This document shows, one piece after another, positions 48,812 to 53,516 of a stretch of DNA of 53,516 nucleotides. The translations under genes and the position numbers were made by a program. Where the stretch lies: contig PBSU01000006.1 in the NCBI GenBank assembly GCA_002726415.1, positions 1 to 53,516 of the forward strand. The letters run 5' to 3'. How positions within the stretch are numbered: position 1 is the first letter of the stretch; the number at the start of each line of letters is the position of its first letter. This stretch comes from Acidiferrobacteraceae bacterium (lineage in GTDB: Bacteria; Pseudomonadota; Gammaproteobacteria; Arenicellales; UBA868). A model generated the notes under the pieces. The model made no database searches and was not told the origin of the DNA. It saw nothing but the letters and a program-made list of their open reading frames with translations.

Positions 48812-48924
48812 GACGGCGCCAGCCAGCCTGACCCCGGCACCCGATTCGGATGCTGCGGCTGCTTCCTTCCGGACCTGACCGGGTTCACAACCTTTCGCCA
48901 CCGGGGAGACCAACCGCCGCCGCC
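48812..48924 (-). ncRNA. ffs: Signal recognition particle 4.5S RNA
   Basis: About 113 nt fold as a long hairpin: the 5' GGCGGCGG and 3' CGCCGTC ends pair. The SRP core is present, with AGGTCCGGAAGGAAGCAGCC as the conserved tetraloop region, and the distal end matches E. coli 4.5S RNA in layout. The RNA binds Ffh for co-translational targeting of membrane proteins. It precedes dnaX on the same strand, a common gammaproteobacterial arrangement. Confidence 0.94.
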
Positions 48925-49010
48925 ATATCAGTTTGAACGGGGGTCGCCCCCCGAACATGGGATATTTTAGCATCGAGAAGCTGCGAAACTGCAGGGCACC
49001 GGCCACGATC

Positions 49011-49667
49011 TCAAACCTTGCGAAACAGGCAGAACTTGCCATCGGCATCCGCACCGTCGAAATAGGGTTGGTCGGTCATTTTCTCGGTACTGATCACCCC
49101 GCCCTCTTCGAGCGCTTCAATCCGATGACAGAACCCCTGATCAACCCACAAGTCCCGATGAATGGTGCAGGCAAAAACGCCACCGGGCCGCAGAAGTTGG
49201 AAAATTCTATCTAAGGCCTGGGCGCCTACGTGACCATGAGTGAAAGTGCCACAGGATATCGCTGCATCGTAACTGGCATCAGTCAACTTCAGCGGCTTCT
49301 CCAGATCTGCTTCCAACAAATTGCGATAGGCCGATTTTTGGCTTGCAACCGCCAGCATCTCGGGCGAGAAATCGAGTCCATCTATGGTGTTAAATCCGTG
49401 GGCCGCAAGACACGCGCCAACCAATCCCGTGCCACAACCCACGTCCAGTATCATGGCCGTGTGATCGTCAAGCACTTCGACCAGCATAGCGGCAATTTGA
49501 GCAGGAGCGCGATAACCCAATCCCTGTTCTAGATGCGTATCATAACTACTGGCCCAGTCACGATACAGCACGCGAGCTTCATCAGCACTTTCGAGCCCAT
49601 AGGCCCTTCTGAGCAGCGCCGCCGAGGGTTGTGATTCGATATCTGTCTTTCCAGCTTCTTTCATCAT
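49011..49667 (-). CDS. SAM-dependent class I methyltransferase
   Basis: The 218-residue protein has the Rossmann methyltransferase fold: motif I ILDVGCGTGLVGACLA, then DGLDFSPEMLAVA, and motif IV-like YDAAISCGTFTHG. The N-terminal LYRDWASSYDTHLEQG resembles Williams-Beuren/UbiE-like small-molecule methyltransferases. Substrate is unknown. ATG 49667 is preceded by GGGA; ATG 49679 is four codons earlier. Confidence 0.8.
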   Translation of the reverse strand: MMKEAGKTDIESQPSAALLRRAYGLESADEARVLYRDWASSYDTHLEQGLGYRAPAQIAAMLVEVLDDHTAMILDVGCGTGLVGACLAAHGFNTIDGLDFSPEMLAVASQKSAYRNLLEADLEKPLKLTDASYDAAISCGTFTHGHVGAQALDRIFQLLRPGGVFACTIHRDLWVDQGFCHRIEALEEGGVISTEKMTDQPYFDGADADGKFCLFRKV

Positions 49668-49700
49668 TGTGCTTCCCATCGCTTGCCCACCCCGTGATGC

Positions 49701-50342
49701 TCAAGCAAAAGCGATGGCGGGTAAGAGTTTTTCGCTCAAACGGATTATCGTCGAAAAAATCGGGACGCCGGCGATAGCCAGCGCAACCAGCGCCAGCAGG
49801 GCAAAGTTACCATACCGCGCGTTGTAATACCGATACGCTCGCGATAGCGTACGCGGCAATAGGTAGGGCAAGATGTAGTGGCCATCCAACGCGCCGACAG
49901 GGAGCAGGTTAAAGATCATCAACAACAGGTTGATCTGCGCCAGGTAGATAAAAAAGAGTCGGGGACCCGTGTCGGAGAAGTCAGTCCACCCCCATTTCAG
50001 TGACAAAAGGTATGCGTTGACACTGATGATCGCCAACAGCAGGTTCATGATCGGCCCGGCAGCCGCCACCAGCAACTCCGCATAGCGCGAGGTAAATCGG
50101 CGGGGATCAGTCGGGACAGGCTTTGCATAACCAAAGCCGACAAATACCACCATCAGCAGACCCATGAGATCAATATGCGCCAACGGGTTCAGCGTAAGCC
50201 GGCCGGTCCGTCGGGCCGTATCGTCACCAAATCGCAACGCCACGAAGGCATGGCCAAACTCGTGGCATGATAAAGAAACGACCAACGCCGCAAGAATGAC
50301 TGCGAACAAAAGCCATTGCCCCTGACCCAGCAGATAAATCAA
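49701..50342 (-). CDS. Membrane metalloprotease, M50 (site-2 protease) family
   Basis: The 213-residue protein has several membrane segments and the zinc motif HEFGHAF at 27-33, with the conserved NLLPVGALDGHYIL carrying the third ligand Asp. Such proteases cut transmembrane segments of regulators such as anti-sigma factors. This short form resembles the YwhC/Rv-type M50 proteins without PDZ. The start is a TTG at 50342 with GGGA close by. Its substrate is unknown. Confidence 0.85.
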   Translation of the reverse strand: MIYLLGQGQWLLFAVILAALVVSLSCHEFGHAFVALRFGDDTARRTGRLTLNPLAHIDLMGLLMVVFVGFGYAKPVPTDPRRFTSRYAELLVAAAGPIMNLLLAIISVNAYLLSLKWGWTDFSDTGPRLFFIYLAQINLLLMIFNLLPVGALDGHYILPYLLPRTLSRAYRYYNARYGNFALLALVALAIAGVPIFSTIIRLSEKLLPAIAFA

Positions 50343-50543
50343 TCCCGCAGTCTCTTTCTTAACATCGCGCCAGCAGGCGCGGGCCCATCGGGGTCAAGTT
50401 GCATCGTTACCTGCGGATCAGTATGGGTTGCGGTCAAGGTTCCGGATTCGGGCGATGCCCCCGGGCGCAGCGAATCGTTGTTCCGGCTAGCCATGAAGCA
50501 AAGGCTTGGAGAACTCTCCAGCGAAACCAAACTAGGAGGATAC

Positions 50544-50650
50544 ATGAAAACTGAAACTCAAGCGGCTCATATCGGCTATTCGCCTGATCCGATTCCCCAT
50601 GCAAAAGCTGCCCTCGCTATCAGGCCACATCATAGGCATCCGGGGATCGG
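50544..50650 (+). pseudogene. Remnant of an O-acetylhomoserine sulfhydrylase-like gene
   Basis: An AGGAGG and ATG at 50544 open a frame whose first residues MKTETQAAHIGYSPDP match the N-terminus of MetY/cystathionine-lyase-type PLP enzymes. A one-base shift then gives YQATS, like the YQTTSYAF block that follows in the family, but stops appear at once. The rest of the domain, including the PLP lysine, is missing. Only the first 35 or so codons are recognisable. Confidence 0.55.
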
Positions 50651-50857
50651 TAACCCGGTGGTGACCCCATTAACCCGGCACAACTGGAGAATATCGACGT
50701 CAGGCCTTGAATCTGACCAACCACGCGCCCGAAAAGCCGGTGGTGGCCCAGTATGACGGCATCAAGGCTATCTTTTGCCGGGCCCAGCGGGCCAGGCTTT
50801 GCTGATCAGGCGTCCGGATGTTAAGTTCCTCCCTTAACAAACCTGCGACCTACCGAT
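50651..50857 (+). other. Degenerate, possibly formerly coding DNA before the BKACE gene
   Basis: Between the MetY-like remnant and the BKACE gene one frame reads like protein (ALNLTNHAPEKPVVAQYDG) after an apparent frameshift from DPINPAQLENIDV. Stops flank it. I cannot name the family. It may be another remnant, or belong to the same dead gene. Confidence 0.35.
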
Positions 50858-51685
50858 ATGACCCAGCCCTGTATTATCACGGTTGCCATTACTGGCTCCG
50901 TTCCCCGCAAAAGCGATAACCCGGCGGTTCCAACCACTGTCGAAGAACAAGTGGAATCGACACACGCAGCTTTTGAAGCCGGTGCCAGTCTGGTGCATAT
51001 CCACGTTCGCGATGAACAGGAAAATTCATCTTCGGATCCGGAGCGGTTTGCCGCGGTCCGCGAAGGGATCGAAAAACACTGCCCGGGAATCATCGTGCAA
51101 TTTTCCACGGGTGGTCGTGGCCGCGAGCCAGAACAACGTGGGTCAATGCTGCACCTGGCGCCCGACATGGCTTCACTGGCAACCGGGTCGGTCAACTTCC
51201 CCGGCATGATCTATGAAAACCATCCTGAACTCATCGAACAGCTTGCCCAAAGGATGATTCAATACGCGATTAAGCCTGAAGTAGAGGTCTTTGACCTGGC
51301 TATGCTCTACTCGGCAGCAGCGCTTGCAGACCGGGGGCTACTCAAAAGACCCGTCCACGTCCAGTTTGTGATGGGAGTCCCCAATGCCTTGCCTCCGCGA
51401 CGTGAAATACTCGAATTCGAACTCGACCAGCTCACAACCTTGATGCCCGATGCCACCTGGACAGCGGCGGGGGTCGGCCGAGGTCAACTCGACGTCAATC
51501 ACTGGGCACTGGAACTGGGCGGCCATTGCCGCACGGGTTTGGAAGACAACTTACGCTTCGATAAATCCCGTCTTGCCACCAGCAACGCAGAACTGGTCAC
51601 AAGAGTAGCAACGCTGTGTCGTGATTATGGGCGTCATCCCGCTAGTCCTGATGAAGCACGGCAGATCCTCGGCCTCACCGACTGA
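50858..51685 (+). CDS. Beta-keto acid cleavage enzyme (BKACE, DUF849)
   Basis: The 275-residue TIM-barrel enzyme has the BKACE signature: the zinc ligands His47 and His49 in LVHIHVRDE, the phosphate-binding-like STGGRG, and VFDLAMLY. BKACEs condense acetyl-CoA with a beta-keto acid to release an acetoacetyl product; the first known member cleaves 3-keto-5-aminohexanoate in lysine fermentation. No other lysine-fermentation gene is near, so the substrate is open. ATG at 50858 has a poor ribosome site. It ends 2 bp before the convergent EEP-family gene. Confidence 0.87.
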   Translation: MTQPCIITVAITGSVPRKSDNPAVPTTVEEQVESTHAAFEAGASLVHIHVRDEQENSSSDPERFAAVREGIEKHCPGIIVQFSTGGRGREPEQRGSMLHLAPDMASLATGSVNFPGMIYENHPELIEQLAQRMIQYAIKPEVEVFDLAMLYSAAALADRGLLKRPVHVQFVMGVPNALPPRREILEFELDQLTTLMPDATWTAAGVGRGQLDVNHWALELGGHCRTGLEDNLRFDKSRLATSNAELVTRVATLCRDYGRHPASPDEARQILGLTD

Positions 51686-51687
51686 CC

Positions 51688-52440
51688 TCAGGGTAGATGA
51701 AGATCGCAAATCAAAGGTAAGTGATCTGAAGCTTGACGCGCAAGCGCAAGGCGAGATGGGACCAGGCTATCGATCTGAAGCGTTCCCCGCACATAGAGAC
51801 TGTCCAGCGGCCGTACCGGGGCATACGCCGGGAAAGTCCGCGGCAGCCTCTGTGTCCCCCGAAAGCCCGCCGGACGCATGACCTGCCGACCCAGGCTCCC
51901 CCAAACGTCATTAAGGTCTCCCGCGACAACGACGGGCGTTGGGCTGGCGATTCGCGAAAAATCCGGATGAGAAAGAAGTTTCTTTAACTGTAATCGCCGC
52001 TCAATCGCGGACAGGCCCAGGTGAAGATTAAACAGATGCAAACTCCGACTATGCCGCTCCCCCGGGCTCAGTTCGTCGAGCGCGAGCGGGATGCGCACCC
52101 TTGCGTGCAGGGCGCTACGACGCTTTTTTGGGCCCACCGTTAAATTAATATTTCCCCCATCGTGCAATGGCCACCGACTCAGAATCGCGTTACCGTACTC
52201 CCGGCCACCGCGAACACGGACATTGGGAACCCACAGACGATGGGCAAGCCCCACGGCTTCGCCCAATATATCGGCCTGGAGAACACGGGACGAAACCCTG
52301 CTTCGTTGAGTGACTTCCTGCAAAAGGGCAATATCCGGGCGGTAATGGTTAATCACCTCAACAATGCGGGGCAGATCGTAGCGTCGATCTATGCCCCCCA
52401 CGCACTTGTGAACATTGTAGATAATGATGCGGATATTCAC
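51688..52440 (-). CDS. Endonuclease/exonuclease/phosphatase (EEP) family protein
   Basis: The 250-residue protein has the EEP metal and catalytic motifs: IIYNVHKCVGG, ALLQEV with the conserved Glu, GNAILSRWP, LFNLHLGLS, VVAGDLNDVW and SDHLPLICDL with the terminal His. Members cut nucleic acids, phosphoinositides or sphingolipids. No signal peptide. GTG at 52440 (IRIIIYNV) is preferred over starts up to 52518, because the family domain begins there and AGGCG lies upstream. It converges on the BKACE gene. Confidence 0.83.
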   Translation of the reverse strand: MNIRIIIYNVHKCVGGIDRRYDLPRIVEVINHYRPDIALLQEVTQRSRVSSRVLQADILGEAVGLAHRLWVPNVRVRGGREYGNAILSRWPLHDGGNINLTVGPKKRRSALHARVRIPLALDELSPGERHSRSLHLFNLHLGLSAIERRLQLKKLLSHPDFSRIASPTPVVVAGDLNDVWGSLGRQVMRPAGFRGTQRLPRTFPAYAPVRPLDSLYVRGTLQIDSLVPSRLALARQASDHLPLICDLHLP

Positions 52441-52523
52441 GATAAAATCGCCTTTCCAAGCCAACCTACAAGGGCCCGAACGCTCGACGTCCCGACTTTG
52501 AAGTTGGCACTGATGCAACCCCC

Positions 52524-53279
52524 ATGACGCTTATCTTCTTCAAACCCCGCATGTTACCGCGCTTTGCCTGCCAACTCCGCGCCACCGTGTGCAGCATCAC
52601 TCTGATGGTAACGGGCGGCCTGGCGATCGCAAGCGAGGCCGTGCTATCCCCGTTTGAATCCCACTACGATGTGAACTATTCAGGCTTTGCCGCCGGGCGG
52701 GAAATATCCCTGGCACGCGATGGGCCCGACTATATCCTTCGATCAACTACCACGCTTCGGGGTTTTGCTCGATTATCGGGGATGGGGCCAGTCTACGAGG
52801 TTTCCCGATTTGAGTTTCGCGACGGCGTTATCCGTCCCCGCCTCTATACGGTGGGAGACGGAGAAGACAACCCCAAGCGTGATATCCGCATTGAGTTTGA
52901 CTGGGATCTAGGGGTCAGCCACGGCTTTGCAAAAGGTAAAGATCAAAGCTTTCCACTCGAGCCGGGTATGCAGGACCCACTCACTTTTGAACTGATGGCA
53001 CGTCTCGAACTGACGCGCGGAGCAAGTAACCTGCAGTTTCGCGTCCACGAAGGGCACCGAGTTCGTGGTTATACCTTTAACAAGCAGGGGGTCGAAACGT
53101 TAGAAGTTCGTGGGCAACCTGTTCAGGTCACACGCTATTTCATTGATCGCAACAGTTCTCGCGAGCTTTACTACTGGTTCGATCCGGACACGCTTTACCT
53201 AGCGATGCAGTTACGGCAACGTCATAAAGGACGGACCAAGGGAACGGTAACCCTCACACACAGCACGCTGCTTGACTAA
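52524..53279 (+). CDS. Exported DUF3108 domain protein
   Basis: The 251-residue product has an N-terminal signal peptide (ATVCSITLMVTGGLAIASEA) and the DUF3108 pattern: ESHYDVNYSGFAAGREISLA, LRGFARLSGMGPVYEVSRF, and YYWFDPDTLYLAMQLRQ near the end. This is a periplasmic beta-sheet-rich family often next to DNA-modifying or purine genes, function unknown. Start could also be ATG 52551. It is divergent from the EEP-family gene, starting about 80 bp away. Confidence 0.8.
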   Translation: MTLIFFKPRMLPRFACQLRATVCSITLMVTGGLAIASEAVLSPFESHYDVNYSGFAAGREISLARDGPDYILRSTTTLRGFARLSGMGPVYEVSRFEFRDGVIRPRLYTVGDGEDNPKRDIRIEFDWDLGVSHGFAKGKDQSFPLEPGMQDPLTFELMARLELTRGASNLQFRVHEGHRVRGYTFNKQGVETLEVRGQPVQVTRYFIDRNSSRELYYWFDPDTLYLAMQLRQRHKGRTKGTVTLTHSTLLD

Positions 53280-53297
53280 CGAGCCGGCCCTGGTCAC

Positions 53298-53516
53298 TCA
53301 AGCAGCGGCATCCTCTTTACCAACAGTACCGGCCTCCCGTAGTGCCGTGATCTCCTCCGGGGCGCAGCCCAGCACCTCACGCAAGATCTCACCCGTATGC
53401 TCGCCCAGCAAGGGCGAGCGTTGAACATCACTGGGCGAATCTGAAAGTTTCACAGGATTACCGATCGTCAGGTACTTGCCGCGGGTTGGGTGATCCACCT
53501 CAACGATGGTACCCGT
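53298..53516 (-). CDS. Class III CoA-transferase (CaiB/BaiF family), partial C-terminus
   Basis: The frame runs off the window end at 53516 and ends at TGA 53298. It contains [20 protein letters not shown] and a [16 protein letters not shown] block, both typical of the C-terminal part of formyl-CoA transferase/CaiB family members. Only about 72 residues are visible, so substrate and full length are unknown. It shares the strand with the EEP gene but not its position. Confidence 0.82.
   Translation of the reverse strand, partial: TGTIVEVDHPTRGKYLTIGNPVKLSDSPSDVQRSPLLGEHTGEILREVLGCAPEEITALREAGTVGKEDAAA

Overview
The window looks like ordinary core chromosome from a free-living gammaproteobacterium with moderately high GC. 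The evidence is the smc-zipA-ligA order (ZipA is gammaproteobacterial), dnaX-ybaB-recR next to the 4.5S RNA gene, a DksA, a gamma-type GshA, and CcmAB-type cytochrome c maturation. I could not place the species. Genes are densely packed on both strands with frequent 1-10 nt overlaps. I saw no IS element, integrase, phage gene or CRISPR array.

Layout. 1-2.2 kb: tRNA-Arg(CCG), a Cys-rich lipoprotein, a small unknown protein, a Mug-type uracil-DNA glycosylase and a membrane-anchored cytochrome c5-like protein with a clear terminator. 2.2-5.7 kb (minus): a probable operon of ornithine decarboxylase-like enzyme, quinone reductase, TrpD and a stand-alone AsnC/RAM domain. 5.8-10.2 kb (plus): an MFS transporter, then error-prone polymerase DnaE2 behind an almost perfect LexA box. 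10.2-15.5 kb (minus): a formate/C1 operon, fused FdsG-FdsB, FdsA, FolD. 15.9-17.2 kb (plus): ccmAB without other ccm genes. 17.2-22.9 kb (minus): IlvD, a fumarylacetoacetate hydrolase-family enzyme, an AsmA-like protein, DusA and YjbQ. 22.9-30.9 kb: GshA, a MurG-like glycosyltransferase, ArgE (minus), a 3-hydroxyacyl-CoA dehydrogenase, a HyuA-like protein without HyuB, and an unknown 308-residue protein. 30.9-36.5 kb: a YbdK-type carboxylate-amine ligase overlapping an N-formylglutamate amidohydrolase-like gene, a DMT permease and aconitase A. 36.6-43.4 kb (minus): smc-zipA-ligA. 43.5-44.0 kb: a decayed glutathione S-transferase gene. 44.2-46.0 kb (plus): DksA and a class I dihydroorotase. 46.1-48.9 kb (minus): dnaX-ybaB-recR and ffs. 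49.0-50.3 kb (minus): a methyltransferase and an M50 protease. 50.5-53.5 kb: a decayed MetY-like remnant, a BKACE (DUF849) enzyme, an EEP-family hydrolase, a DUF3108 protein and the C-terminal end of a class III CoA-transferase.

How the genes fit together. The FDH operon would oxidise formate to CO2 with NAD+, and FolD in the same operon links it to the folate one-carbon pool. DnaE2 under LexA implies SOS-induced mutagenic synthesis. DnaX, RecR, LigA, SMC and ZipA are replication, repair and division housekeeping. GshA, the dead GST and the YbdK-like ligase touch glutathione or gamma-glutamyl chemistry. I found no convincing new multi-gene system. The best leads are the orphan SOS-controlled dnaE2, the GST relic whose two early stops both replace expected tryptophans, the fdsGB-fdsA-folD operon, and the YbdK-like/N-formylglutamate amidohydrolase pair facing an unrecognised gene.
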